DNA from: Dolomitihabitans soli | GTDB taxonomy: Bacteria; Actinomycetota; Actinomycetes; Streptosporangiales; Streptosporangiaceae | Length of the DNA: 64,000 bases | NCBI RefSeq assembly: GCF_022213955.1 | Contig: NZ_JAKNTW010000015.1 | Coordinates: 62,001-126,000 of the forward strand | Direction: 5' to 3' | Part shown: positions 52,306-61,646 of the stretch, in pieces | Numbering within the stretch: position 1 is the first letter of the stretch | How the letters are laid out: every line of letters starts with the position of its first letter | The notes under the pieces: model-generated | Databases searched by the model: none | Seen by the model: only the letters and a program-made list of their open reading frames with translations | What the model was told of the DNA's origin: nothing | Program-made: the position numbers and the translations under genes

Positions 52306-52435
52306 TCTCGGCCGCCTCCCTTTCTTGAAGTCAAAGCCTTGATGTCGAGATACCGGCGGGTCTTATTCAACCCCCTGTACGGGGGTGGGTCGCCGCCGGA
52401 CCCGCCGAAACGCGATCGTCCCTGGTAGGGAGGTC

Positions 52436-53116
52436 GTGTCAAGCGCGCAAGAATACTCTCCCGTGGACGCCACATCGCGCCCCCCGTCCCTCGGGGGGCT
52501 ACGCCGAACCTACGAGGGCCGGCCGTTGCTCGAATCCGACGTCGCATCCGACCCGGTGGCCCAGTTCGCCTCCTGGTACGCCGACGCCGAATCGGCCGGA
52601 CTGCCCGAGCCCAACGCCATGATCCTGGCCACCAGTTCCGCCGGTGGCCTGCCGACCGCACGAACGGTCCTGCTGAAGGGCTGCACCGAAGCCGGTTTCG
52701 TCTTCTACACCAACTACGAGTCGCGCAAGGGCCGTGATCTACGGGAGAACCCCCGGGCGTGTCTGCTGTTCCCCTGGCATCCGATCCGCCGCCAGGTCAG
52801 GGTCGAGGGCCAGGTCCTCCGGGTGACGCGGGAGGAGTCCGCGGCCTACTTCAACAGCAGGCCGTACGGCTCGCGGATCGGGGCCTGGGCCTCGCGTCAG
52901 TCGGCCGTCGTCCGGTCGCGGCAGGAGCTGGACGAGCGCTACGCCGAGCTGGCGGCGCGGTGGCCGGAGGATCCGCCCGTGCCGGACTTCTGGGGCGGGT
53001 ATCGGGTGATTCCGGCCGAGGTGGAGTTCTGGCAGGGGCAGGTGGATCGGATGCACGACCGGCTGAGGTACCGGCGGTCCGGGGAGGGGTGGGTGCTGGA
53101 ACGTTTGGCCCCATGA
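52436..53116 (+). CDS. pdxH: Pyridoxamine 5'-phosphate oxidase
   Basis: 226 residues from GTG 52436 with GGGAGG directly upstream; the frame is open to 52385. Key FMN and PLP contacts are present: PNAMILATSSAGGLPTARTVLLKG, FYTNYESRKGRDL, LLFPWHPIRRQVRVEG, SRPYGSRIGAWAS and C-terminal WGGYRVIPAEVEFWQG with RLRYRR. It makes PLP from PMP/PNP. The position beside citrate synthase appears unrelated functionally. Confidence 0.96.
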   Translation: MSSAQEYSPVDATSRPPSLGGLRRTYEGRPLLESDVASDPVAQFASWYADAESAGLPEPNAMILATSSAGGLPTARTVLLKGCTEAGFVFYTNYESRKGRDLRENPRACLLFPWHPIRRQVRVEGQVLRVTREESAAYFNSRPYGSRIGAWASRQSAVVRSRQELDERYAELAARWPEDPPVPDFWGGYRVIPAEVEFWQGQVDRMHDRLRYRRSGEGWVLERLAP

Positions 53117-53165
53117 TTCCCTTTAGAGGGATTTGTCGGGGTATCGGGTTGCTGGAGGCGCGTCG

Positions 53166-54413
53166 ATGTTCGGTGGGTTCGGCGGGCTCTGGGGTCGGAT
53201 CGCCATCGACACGACACCGTTGCGGATCGTCGCCTACCGGCGGCTGTGGACCGGCCAGGGCGTGTCGTTCATCGGCTTCCAGCTCACCGCGGTGGCGGTC
53301 AGCGCCCAGATCTACGACATCACCGGCTCCTCCTTCTGGGTCGGCATGCTCGGCCCGGCCAGCCTCATCCCGCTGGTGATCTTCGGGCTGTGGGGCGGCG
53401 CCGTGGCCGACGCCGTCGACCGGCGGCGCCTCCTGCTGGCCGGCTCGGTGATCGCCTGGGCGGGTACGGCGGCGCTGCTGCTGCAGGCCGTACTCGGGAT
53501 CGACAACGTCGGCCTGATGCTCGCCACGGTCGCCGTGCACTCGACGGGCTTCGCGATCACCGGCCCGGTGCGCGGGGCGATCATCCCCAGGCTGGTCCCG
53601 GTCGACCAGGTGCCCGCGGCCAACACGCTCAACTTCCTGGTGAGCAGCGTCGGGGCCGTCATCGGGCCGCTCATCGGCGGCGTGCTGCTCGCCCAGGGCG
53701 GCTACGCGACCGCCTACCTCGTCGACGCGCTGCTCTTCGGCGCCGCCTTCTACGCCGCCGTACGGCTGCCGCCGCTCCCTCCCCTCGGCGACGTCGTACG
53801 GCCCGGCCTGCGGGCCGTGGGGGAGGGGCTGCGGTTCATCGCCGGGCATCCGGTGGTGCTGATGTCGTTCGTGGTGGACATCATCGCGATGGCCTTCGCG
53901 CTGCCGCGCGCGTTGTTCCCGGAGATGGTCGCCGCGCGGTTCGACGGGTCGCTGCTCGCCTTCGGGTGGCTGACCGCGAGCATCGCCATCGGGTCCGCGC
54001 TCGGCGGGCTGTTGTCCGGCTGGGTGGGGCGGGTCAGCCGTCAGGGGGTCGCGCTGACGCTTGTGATCTCGCTGTGGGGGCTCTCCGTCGCCGCCGCGGG
54101 TCTGGCCCACGAGTTGTGGCTGATGGTCGGTCTGCTCGCGCTTGGGGGCGCGGCGGACCTGGTCTCGGCCGTGTGGCGGCAGACGATCCTGCAGACGTAC
54201 GCGCCCGACGAGATGCGCGGGCGGCTCCAGGGGGTGTTCTACGTGGTGGTCGCCGGCGGCCCGCGGCTCGGTGACCTGCGGGCCGGGGTGACGGCCACGA
54301 TGGTCGGCGTGGTGCCCGCCTGGGTCGGGGGCGGGCTGGTGTGCGCGGTCCTGGTGCTCGTGGTCGGCTTCGCCGTACCGGCCTTCAGGAACTATCGGCC
54401 GAGCCGTTCCTGA
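53166..54413 (+). CDS. MFS transporter (EntS/MFS_3-like exporter)
   Basis: 415 residues from ATG 53166 (GGAGG 8 bases upstream). Twelve membrane segments; motif A is present as GGAVADAVDRRRLLLAG (about 80-96), and the PVRGAIIPRLVPVDQVPAANTLN stretch after TM5 is typical of the MFS_3 group that includes enterobactin exporter EntS. The substrate is not known. It follows pdxH by 49 bases on the same strand and precedes an IdeR-like metal regulator, which would suit siderophore export but proves nothing. Confidence 0.92.
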   Translation: MFGGFGGLWGRIAIDTTPLRIVAYRRLWTGQGVSFIGFQLTAVAVSAQIYDITGSSFWVGMLGPASLIPLVIFGLWGGAVADAVDRRRLLLAGSVIAWAGTAALLLQAVLGIDNVGLMLATVAVHSTGFAITGPVRGAIIPRLVPVDQVPAANTLNFLVSSVGAVIGPLIGGVLLAQGGYATAYLVDALLFGAAFYAAVRLPPLPPLGDVVRPGLRAVGEGLRFIAGHPVVLMSFVVDIIAMAFALPRALFPEMVAARFDGSLLAFGWLTASIAIGSALGGLLSGWVGRVSRQGVALTLVISLWGLSVAAAGLAHELWLMVGLLALGGAADLVSAVWRQTILQTYAPDEMRGRLQGVFYVVVAGGPRLGDLRAGVTATMVGVVPAWVGGGLVCAVLVLVVGFAVPAFRNYRPSRS

Positions 54414-54657
54414 CCGGCCCGGCCGCTCGCAGGCCCCCGCCAAGGCCCGTTTACGGCGTGCGCCCCGGCGGTCGTGCGATGTAAAGCGGGCATTGTCCTC
54501 TTATGGGGAAGGAATCGGTCCGGTCCGGTGTTGCCAACCGTGACCATGGCTGGTCGTTCTCCCAATAGGGTCGATCCAACGATGGTTTCCCTGCCCCCGG
54601 CGAGTGGCTCAGTTCCCAGGCCGATGGGCGTAACATCGAGACAGGACGGGAGGAGCC

Positions 54658-55362
54658 TTGACCGCACACGGCCTGATCGACACGACGGAGATGTATCTCC
54701 GAACGATCTTCGAGCTGGAAGAAGAGGGCATCGTCCCCCTTCGCGCGAGGATCGCGGAACGGCTGCAGCAGAGCGGGCCAACCGTCAGCCAGACGGTCGC
54801 GCGGATGGAGCGTGACGGCCTCGTCCGCGTCGAGGGTGACCGCCATCTGACGATGACCGATCTCGGACGCACGCTGGCCACCCGCGTCATGCGAAAGCAC
54901 CGGCTCGCCGAGTGCCTGCTGACCCAGGTGATCGGCCTGCCCTGGGAGGACGTCCACGTGGAGGCGTGCCGCTGGGAGCACGTGATGTCGGAGTCGGTGG
55001 AGGCGCGCCTGGTCACACTGCTCGACAACCCCACGGTCTGCCCGCACGGAAACCCGATTCCCGGCCTCGACGAGCTCGGCGTCACCGACTCCGAGGGCGG
55101 CGAGGAGGAGGGCATGATCGCCATGTCCGACGTCGCGGGCGCCAGGGATATGCCCGTCGTCGTACGACGGATTAGCGAACAAGTGCAAAGCGATCCTGCT
55201 GTGATGCTTAAACTCAAGCAAGTTGGGATACAACCCGGACGCGAGGTGACGCTCGCGGCGAGCGACGACGGTGTGCGGGTGACAGGTGACAACGAGGCGG
55301 ACAACATTCTCGCGGAGCTACCGCGTGATGTCGCCGCGCACGTTTTCGTCTCGAAACGCTGA
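54658..55362 (+). CDS. DtxR/IdeR-type metal-dependent repressor
   Basis: 234 residues from TTG 54658, with a strong GGGAGGAG in front. N-terminal winged helix (LIDTTEMYLRTIFELEEEG, RIAERLQQSGPTVSQTVARMERDGLV), dimerisation domain with metal ligands in VEACRWEHVMSESVE (C, E, H, plus M/E) near residues 101-115, then a C-terminal SH3-like domain (VMLKLKQVGIQPGREVTL). Iron-dependent control of siderophore and oxidative stress genes is the family role. I saw no clear iron box in this window. Confidence 0.95.
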   Translation: MTAHGLIDTTEMYLRTIFELEEEGIVPLRARIAERLQQSGPTVSQTVARMERDGLVRVEGDRHLTMTDLGRTLATRVMRKHRLAECLLTQVIGLPWEDVHVEACRWEHVMSESVEARLVTLLDNPTVCPHGNPIPGLDELGVTDSEGGEEEGMIAMSDVAGARDMPVVVRRISEQVQSDPAVMLKLKQVGIQPGREVTLAASDDGVRVTGDNEADNILAELPRDVAAHVFVSKR

Positions 55363-55482
55363 TCTTCTCGTCACTGCCTGGTTGAATCCCACCCGGGAGG
55401 CCCCACTCTCCCCGGACCAGACAGCAGCAGGAGCGCCCGTGGCTCGCTTTGCGTACAACCACCCCCAAGGGGTGGTCACCGA

Positions 55483-57705
55483 ATGAAGCGCTGGGGGGAT
55501 CTTTCGCAGGATGCCGCCGATCACCTCACGGCCAGCACCGTCCTGGATCAAGCAGAGATGGCGGTGGTCGTCACCGACAGGTTCAGCAACCTGCTCTACT
55601 GGAACCCGTTCGCCGAGAAGCTCTTCGGCCAGCCGGGCGGGCAGGGGCAGCGCGACCAGTCGGTGATGTCCCTGGGCATCATGGAGAAGGACCACCCGCT
55701 CGCCGTCGAGCTGGCCAAGCACGTGCTCAAGGGCGGCGTCTGGGAGGGCACCTTCGACGTCCGGCGGGGCGACGGCACGATGGTCTATGTGCGGGCGCAG
55801 GCCGTCCCACTGCGGCACTCCTCCGGCTCGGTGACCGGCATAGTGATCACCGCGCGCGAGGCGATGCGCAGCAACGAGCGGGAGAAAGACCGCTTCGGCC
55901 TGCTGGAGCGCATCGGTGAGCGGCTGGCCGGCTCCCTCTACGTCGAGGAGACGCTCAAGCGAGTCGCCGAGATGCTCGTCCCGCAGTTCGCCGACCACTG
56001 CTTCATCGAGCTGAAGGAGACCGACCGGCTGATCCGCCGGGTCTCCACCCACGTGCAGGGCTGGACTCCGCCGGCCGACAGCTGGAAACCGGTCGGCGCC
56101 GAGATCACGTATCCCGCCGGGCACTACGCCGACTCCGCGCTGCGGCGTCAGGAGACCATCCTGGTCGAGGACTTCTCCCAGGTCAGTTATCCCAGCCCCA
56201 GCGCGGCCAGCGCCCGGCTCTGCGGCGAGGTCGGCCTCACCTCGGCGATCGTCGCGCCGTTGTGCGTGCGCGGCGAGACCCTCGGGCTGATGTATCTCGG
56301 GCTCTCCAACCTGACCGACCGGCGCAGCCCGCACTACGACACCTTCGACCGTGACTTCGTCGGCGCGATCGCGACGAGGGTGGCGCTCGCCGTCGACAAC
56401 GCGCTGCTGTTCGAGGAGGAGCGGCACACCGCCGAGTCCTTTCAGAAGTATCTGCTGCCCAGGGCGCTTCCACAGCTCGACGGGCTGGAGATCGCCGTTC
56501 GCTACTACCCGGCGGCGCCGCTCGTCTCGCACGGGCAGGGCATCCAGACACAGGTCGGCGGCGACTGGTACGACGTGATCCCGCTGTCGGCCGGCCGCGT
56601 CGGCATCGTGATCGGCGACGTCGAGGGCCGGGGCGCCAAGGCCGCCGCCATCATGGGCCAGCTCCGCGCCGCGCTGCGCGCCTTCGCCCAGGACGACAAG
56701 CCGCCCGCCGAGATCCTGGCCAGGCTCGACGAGTGGACCCGCATCGTCGCCACCCCCGAGAGCGACGGTCTCGACATCAGCGTGCCGCCCATCGTCACCT
56801 GCCAGTACATGGTCTACGACGCCTGGTCCCGGCAGCTCGCCTTCGCCAACGCCGGCCACGCCCCGCCGCTCCTGCTCATCGACGGCACCTGTCACGAGCT
56901 CGACATCTCCGAGGTCGGCCAGCCGCTCGGCGTGCACGCCAAGGGCATCCACGCCGATCTCGTCTACAAGGAGGAGACGCGCACCCTGCCCCCCGGCGCG
57001 TCCCTGCTCCTCTACACCGACGGCCTGGTCGACCGCCGCCCCTCCCGTGACGCCGACGGCAACGCGGCGGCCGACGAGGAGACCCTCCAGGTGCTCTGCG
57101 AGAAGCTCGCCAAGTCCGACGACCTGACCGTGGAGCAGCTCGCCGACGCCGCGACCACCGCGGTGCCCGGCGAGATCGACGACGACATGGCGATCCTGGT
57201 AATCCGGGCCAGTGCCAGCGAGCTCGACGTCGAAGAACGCACCTTTCCGGCCCAGCCCATCATGGTCGGCGAGGCCAGGCGGATGGCGGCCGAGGCGTTC
57301 ACCGGGTGGAACGTGCCCGAGGAGCGCGCCGAGCTGGCCTGTCTGCTCGTCTCCGAGGTGGTGACCAACGTCGTGCTGCACGCCGCGACCGCGAGCATCC
57401 CGCGCAGGGAGCTGTCGATGGACGGCCCGCCGCTGCCCTTCGAGGAGTCCTGGGATCTGCCGGGCATGGAGGAGGAGATCGCGGGCGAGAAGGAGTTCAC
57501 GCTCCGGATCCGGCGTGGCGGCGAGGCCGTCTGGGTCGAGGTGTTCGACCAGGACCTTCGCCTCCCCCGCATCCGCAGCGCGGGCGAGAACGACGAGGGC
57601 GGCCGTGGCCTCTACCTCGTCGACCAGCTCGCCAGCCGTTGGGGGTCGCGTCCCACCAAGGAGGGCAAGGCCGTCTGGTTCGAGATTCCGACCCGCTCCA
57701 GGTGA
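55483..57705 (+). CDS. PAS-GAF-PP2C(SpoIIE)-HATPase phosphatase/kinase fusion
   Basis: 740 residues. Order: PAS about 18-125 (VVVTDRFSNLLYWNPFAEKLFG), GAF about 150-310, SpoIIE-type PP2C about 320-580 with the metal motifs QVGGDWYDVIPL, VIGDVEGRGAKAAAIMG and DDDMAILVIRA, then a RsbW-like HATPase about 590-740 (LVSEVVTNVVLHA and GGRGLYLVDQLASRWG). It joins the dephosphorylating and kinase activities of a partner-switch sigma regulator in one cytoplasmic chain. The STAS protein at 40.8 kb is a possible substrate. It has an acidic insertion in the HATPase. Confidence 0.94.
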   Translation: MKRWGDLSQDAADHLTASTVLDQAEMAVVVTDRFSNLLYWNPFAEKLFGQPGGQGQRDQSVMSLGIMEKDHPLAVELAKHVLKGGVWEGTFDVRRGDGTMVYVRAQAVPLRHSSGSVTGIVITAREAMRSNEREKDRFGLLERIGERLAGSLYVEETLKRVAEMLVPQFADHCFIELKETDRLIRRVSTHVQGWTPPADSWKPVGAEITYPAGHYADSALRRQETILVEDFSQVSYPSPSAASARLCGEVGLTSAIVAPLCVRGETLGLMYLGLSNLTDRRSPHYDTFDRDFVGAIATRVALAVDNALLFEEERHTAESFQKYLLPRALPQLDGLEIAVRYYPAAPLVSHGQGIQTQVGGDWYDVIPLSAGRVGIVIGDVEGRGAKAAAIMGQLRAALRAFAQDDKPPAEILARLDEWTRIVATPESDGLDISVPPIVTCQYMVYDAWSRQLAFANAGHAPPLLLIDGTCHELDISEVGQPLGVHAKGIHADLVYKEETRTLPPGASLLLYTDGLVDRRPSRDADGNAAADEETLQVLCEKLAKSDDLTVEQLADAATTAVPGEIDDDMAILVIRASASELDVEERTFPAQPIMVGEARRMAAEAFTGWNVPEERAELACLLVSEVVTNVVLHAATASIPRRELSMDGPPLPFEESWDLPGMEEEIAGEKEFTLRIRRGGEAVWVEVFDQDLRLPRIRSAGENDEGGRGLYLVDQLASRWGSRPTKEGKAVWFEIPTRSR

Positions 57706-57741
57706 TAGGCGGAGCCGCCGAAGAGTGCTTGACTCGGGGGC

Positions 57742-58527
57742 ATGGAGTTGGCTTTCGAGCGGCGTGGCAAAGGCTCGCCGCTGCTCTTGTTGCACGGAAT
57801 CGGTCACCACTGGCAGGCCTGGTCGCCGGTGCTCGACCGGCTCGCCGCCTGCCACGATGTGATCGCCCTCGACCTGCCCGGTTTCGGCGCCTCCCCGCCG
57901 CTTCCCGCCGGCACGCCGTACACGCCTGAGGCGATGGCCGACGCGGTCGACGCGTTCTGCCTGCGGCTGGAGATTCGCGACCCGCACGTGGCGGGCAACT
58001 CGCTCGGCGGCTACGTGGCGCTCGACCTGGCCGCCCGCGGCGTGGTCCGCACGGCCACCGCCCTGTCGCCCGCCGGGTTCTGGTCGCGGCCGGAGGTCGG
58101 CTACGCGCGGGCGGTGCTGAAGCTGATGCGGTCGGGCGCGCGCGCCCTGCCGGAGAGCAGGAGCGAGCGGATCGCGCGGAGTCCCGCGGGGCGGGCGCTG
58201 ACGGCCGGGGCGGTCGTCGCCCATCCCTCGCGGCTGTCCCCCGAGGCGCTCGCGTCCGCCGGAGCGGCCCTGCGCGGGTCGGTCGGCTTCGACGAGATGC
58301 TCGACGCGCTCGCCTGGGTGATGCCGCCCTCGCCGCCGAAGTGCCCGATCACGATCGCCTGGGGCGAGCACGACCGGCTCCTGCTCCGCCGCCAGGCCGT
58401 CCGGGCCGCCCGCTGGTCGGGCCACCGCGTCAAACTGCTCAAGGGCTGCGGCCACATCCCGATGAGTGACGACCCCGCCCTGGTGGCCCAGGTGCTGCTC
58501 GACACCACCAAGGGATTCCGGCCCTGA
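57742..58527 (+). CDS. Alpha/beta hydrolase
   Basis: 261 residues. LLLLHGIGHHWQAW at 14-27 is the oxyanion segment; the nucleophile is Ser87 in AGNSLGGYVAL. Acid Asp in ITIAWGEHDRLLLRR and His in KGCGHIPMSDDPA complete the triad. The substrate is unknown; it may be an esterase, haloalkane dehalogenase or C-C hydrolase. Start ATG 57742, 36 bases after the phosphatase gene. Confidence 0.93.
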   Translation: MELAFERRGKGSPLLLLHGIGHHWQAWSPVLDRLAACHDVIALDLPGFGASPPLPAGTPYTPEAMADAVDAFCLRLEIRDPHVAGNSLGGYVALDLAARGVVRTATALSPAGFWSRPEVGYARAVLKLMRSGARALPESRSERIARSPAGRALTAGAVVAHPSRLSPEALASAGAALRGSVGFDEMLDALAWVMPPSPPKCPITIAWGEHDRLLLRRQAVRAARWSGHRVKLLKGCGHIPMSDDPALVAQVLLDTTKGFRP

Positions 58528-58594
58528 CCTGGGGCTTGCCGTACGGGTGAGCGGGGCTGGTTCGTGTTTCGGAGGGCTTCGCCGGTTCGATGGG

Positions 58595-59257
58595 TCACGG
58601 GGTTCTTCGAGGGTGTCTGCGGTCGTCGGCCAGGTGCAGGGCCAGTTGGGTCCTGTCGCGCAGGCCGAGTTTGCGGAGCATGCTGGAGACGTGGTTCTTG
58701 ACCGTGCCCTCGGCGATGTCGAGCCGGGCCGCGATCTCCCGGTTGGCCGCCCCGACGGCGATCATCCGGGCCACCTCGATCTCGCGTCCGGACAGCAGTT
58801 CCTCGTCCGGCAGGCCCGTCCGGCGCCGGGGACCCAGGCGGATCTCCTCGACGAGCCGTCCGGCCACCGGCCCGTCCAGCACGGTCTCGCCCTCGTACGC
58901 CTTGTGGATCGCCCTGATCAGGTCTTCGGGCGAGCTGTCCTTCAACAGGTAACCGCGGGCACCGGCCCGCAGCGCCCCGAAGATGTATTCGTCCTCGTCG
59001 AAGGTGCTGAGCACGAGGGAGGCGACCTCCGGGTGGTCCGCGCTGAGCCGGGTGATCAGTTCGACGCCGTCCATCCGGGGCATCCGCGCGTCGACCAGCG
59101 CCACCTGCGGCCGGCAGCGGGGCACGGCCGCCAGCGCCGCCACCCCGTCGGCGGCCGTGCCGACCACCTCGATGTCGTCCTCGATCTCCAGCATCTTGCG
59201 CAGCCCCTGCCGCATCAGCTCCTGGTCGTCCACCACCAGCACCCGGATCGGGGTCAT
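58595..59257 (-). CDS. NarL/FixJ-type response regulator
   Basis: 220 residues. Receiver: VLVVDDQELMRQGLRKML, phosphoacceptor D56 (VALVDARMP), T-loop LVLSTFDEDEY. HTH at about 155-210 (LLSGREIEVARMIAVGAANREIAARLDIAEGTVKNHVSSMLRKLG). Its start overlaps by four bases the stop of the kinase gene, so they are a translationally coupled two-component pair. The Arg-rich tail is short. Confidence 0.95.
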   Translation of the reverse strand: MTPIRVLVVDDQELMRQGLRKMLEIEDDIEVVGTAADGVAALAAVPRCRPQVALVDARMPRMDGVELITRLSADHPEVASLVLSTFDEDEYIFGALRAGARGYLLKDSSPEDLIRAIHKAYEGETVLDGPVAGRLVEEIRLGPRRRTGLPDEELLSGREIEVARMIAVGAANREIAARLDIAEGTVKNHVSSMLRKLGLRDRTQLALHLADDRRHPRRTP

Positions 59258-60387
59258 GATCGGGTCACCGGCACCTCGGCCCGCACCTCGAACCCGCCGC
59301 CCGACACGTTGCCGGCCCGGAGGCTGCCGCCGATCGCCCGTGCCCGTTCCGCCAGGGAGGACAGGCCGAAGCCGTTCGTCTCCTCGGCCCCCTTGCCGTC
59401 GTCGCCGATCACCAGCACCACCCTCTCCGCCCCGAAGGCCAGCCGCGCCCGCACCTGTTCCGCGTCCGCGTGGCGCAGCGCGTTGGTCAGCCCTTCCTGC
59501 AACACCCGGTAGAGCACCAGCTCCGAGTCGGGGTCCAGCCTCCGCTCCGGGCCGTCGACCTCGAAGCTGACCCGGATGCCGGTCCCGTCGAAGGAGCGGG
59601 CCAGCCGGTCCAGCGCCGCGCTGCCGACGTGACCGTCGAGGGCGAGCGGGCGCAGCGCCCGGACCCAGCGGCGCGCCTCGGCCAGCGCCGCCGCGGTCAT
59701 GTCCTTCGCCTGCCGTACCTCCGCCCAGGCGTCGGCGGGTCGGGCCTCCCTGAACCGCTCGGCGTTCTCCAGGCCCACCTTGATCACCGTGAGATGGTGC
59801 CCGATCGAGTCGTGCATGTCACCGGCCATCCGGGCCCGCTCCTCGGCGACCGCCAGCTCCCTGACCCGTTCGAGCAGCCGCTGGGCGTCCTCCTTCTTCC
59901 GCCGCACCTCCAGCAGGGCGGACGCCATGCCCAGCGCGAACGCCCCGAAGAGCACCATCGACGACGCCTGCCCCACCGCGTTCGTCCACGTCCGGTCGAG
60001 CACCGTGATCATCGTGACGAAGAGGACCGTGATGTAGGCCGCGACCACGCTGGTGGCCACCAGCATGCCGTTCAGGATGGCGAGGTTGGCGATCGCGATC
60101 AGCACCAGCGGCGCGTGGGTGCCGCCCGAGACCAGGCCGATGCACGTCGTCGCCAGCAGGAAGAACGGTGCGACGCGCTTACGGCCGGGGCTCGCGTCCG
60201 GGCTCCACGGCAGCAGCAGCCACAGGACGGCGACCACCGCCATCACCACGACGAAGATCACAGTGAACTCGGCGGCCTGGGGGATGGCGAAGCGAAGAAG
60301 CCCCGTCGCCGTGAACACCACCCAGAAGACGACGCTGAGCAGTGCCGGGCGGTCGGGGTCGCGGAACAAGCTCACACCTGCGCACAC
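59254..60387 (-). CDS. Sensor histidine kinase (HisKA_3)
   Basis: 377 residues from GTG 60387. About five membrane helices cover residues 16-160. The HisKA_3 phosphoacceptor is His192 in ARMAGDMHDSIGHHLTVIK. HATPase: VLQEGLTNALRHADAEQV (N box) and VLVIGDDGKGAEETNGFGLSSLAERA (G boxes). It likely senses membrane or envelope stress, as for the other NarL-paired kinases. Divergent from the CPBP protease gene. Confidence 0.95.
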   Translation of the reverse strand: MCAGVSLFRDPDRPALLSVVFWVVFTATGLLRFAIPQAAEFTVIFVVVMAVVAVLWLLLPWSPDASPGRKRVAPFFLLATTCIGLVSGGTHAPLVLIAIANLAILNGMLVATSVVAAYITVLFVTMITVLDRTWTNAVGQASSMVLFGAFALGMASALLEVRRKKEDAQRLLERVRELAVAEERARMAGDMHDSIGHHLTVIKVGLENAERFREARPADAWAEVRQAKDMTAAALAEARRWVRALRPLALDGHVGSAALDRLARSFDGTGIRVSFEVDGPERRLDPDSELVLYRVLQEGLTNALRHADAEQVRARLAFGAERVVLVIGDDGKGAEETNGFGLSSLAERARAIGGSLRAGNVSGGGFEVRAEVPVTRS

Positions 60388-60499
60388 TAATCGCGGGCGC
60401 CCGCCGGGTCATCCATCCGCGGGACCATGACCTCGGTCATGGTGATCTCCGTCTGCGGCCCGATGCGCTCACGCCGCCCTCCGGCCTACCGTCGCCGGC

Positions 60500-61315
60500 A
60501 TGAGACTGACCAAACCCCTGTGGGCGTCCTTGATCACGGTGGTCGCGCTGTTCGCCTCGGTGTACGGCGCCGCCCTGGCGGTCGGACCGTTGATCGACCG
60601 GGCGAACCCGCTGCACCTGCCGGCCGTCCCGCTCGCCACCACGGTCATCGCGGTCCTCCTGGTGGTCCTCCACCGGCGGTTCGTGACCCGTGAGCCCTGG
60701 TCGGGCGTACGGCTGGACTGGAAGTGGTCCGCCGTCCCGCAGACGTTACTCGGCGTGGTGTTCGCCGTGGCCGCCATCGCCGTCGCGAACGCCGTGTCCG
60801 TCACGGCGGGGTTCGCCACCTGGCTGGTCGACTGGGAACTGCTCCGGGAGCAGGCCGGCCAGTTCGCGCTGGTCGTCCTGGTCATCATCCTCGGGCAGGC
60901 GTTCCCGGAGGAGGTGCTGTTCCGCGGGCATCTCTTCGACACCCTGTCGAAGTCGCTGTCGCCGCGCGCCGTCCTGGCCATCACCACCCTGGTGTTCGGC
61001 TCGCTGCACATCCTGTCGCAGAGCCCGGCCACGGGGACCGTGGAGAAGCTGCTGTTCGTCGTGACCGCGACCTGCCTCGGGTTCGCGTGCGGGGCGGGCA
61101 GGGCCAGGACGGGGGCCGTGTGGATGGCGATCGGCTTCCACACCGGCTTCCACATCGGGATCCGCCTCTTCGCCACCCAGGACGTGAACTACGGGGCCCA
61201 GCTCGTGGTGCAGGCGGCGGCCATGGCCGCGGTCGCGCTGCTGGTCCTCGCGGTGCCGGGCAGGTCCGGGAAAGCCGGAGCGACAGCGGCCGCGGGCCTC
61301 CAGGACGCCCGCTAG
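60500..61315 (+). CDS. CPBP-family intramembrane metalloprotease
   Basis: 271 residues, about eight membrane helices. The family motif EExxxR is present as PEEVLFRGHLF (E137, E138, R142), and further His residues lie in VFGSLHIL and IGFHTGFHIG. CPBP/Rce1-like proteases process prenyl or peptide tails or bacteriocin-like molecules. It is divergent from the two-component pair, so it may be their target. Its stop overlaps the small gene on the other strand. Confidence 0.9.
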   Translation: MRLTKPLWASLITVVALFASVYGAALAVGPLIDRANPLHLPAVPLATTVIAVLLVVLHRRFVTREPWSGVRLDWKWSAVPQTLLGVVFAVAAIAVANAVSVTAGFATWLVDWELLREQAGQFALVVLVIILGQAFPEEVLFRGHLFDTLSKSLSPRAVLAITTLVFGSLHILSQSPATGTVEKLLFVVTATCLGFACGAGRARTGAVWMAIGFHTGFHIGIRLFATQDVNYGAQLVVQAAAMAAVALLVLAVPGRSGKAGATAAAGLQDAR

Positions 61316-61473
61316 CGCATCGTCTGGCCCCACACGAGGAGCGCGGCGATGATGAACACGATCATCACCCCGGCGTAGCCGATCGGGCCGAGCCGGAACA
61401 TCCGCCGCACCCGGTTCAGCCCCCACGCGAACAGGAACGCCAGGAACACCAGCAGGATGAGTCCGCTGTCCAT
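61312..61473 (-). CDS. 53-residue two-helix membrane protein
   Basis: ATG 61473 has a strong GGAGGAG 8-14 bases upstream, and the frame ends with TAG at 61312-61314. The sequence has two hydrophobic helices (LILLVFLAFLFAWGLN, 5-20, and GYAGVMIVFIIAALLVWGQ, 32-50) joined by a basic turn RVRRMFRLG. It is shorter than most gene callers accept. It is convergent with the CPBP gene and overlaps it by three bases. The role is unknown; a modulatory membrane micropeptide is possible. Confidence 0.7.
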   Translation of the reverse strand: MDSGLILLVFLAFLFAWGLNRVRRMFRLGPIGYAGVMIVFIIAALLVWGQTMR

Positions 61474-61646
61474 CGCCCACTCCTCCGCCCACGGCCGTTG
61501 CTGTCCAGTATGCGCGGCCTGCCGTACGGGCGCGAAGACCTAGCGGGCCGCTAGAGAGTTGAGCCGACCTTGGGCCTGTTCTGAATTCAGATCTTCGGTG
61601 GAGTGAGGGGCAGGGATCCAGTGAAGGCCCCGACTGAGGACGGCGC

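Noticed and set aside
55318-58455. 1045-codon minus-strand frame over the phosphatase and hydrolase genes
   Set aside because: Same shadow effect; it crosses several plus-strand genes with intact motifs.
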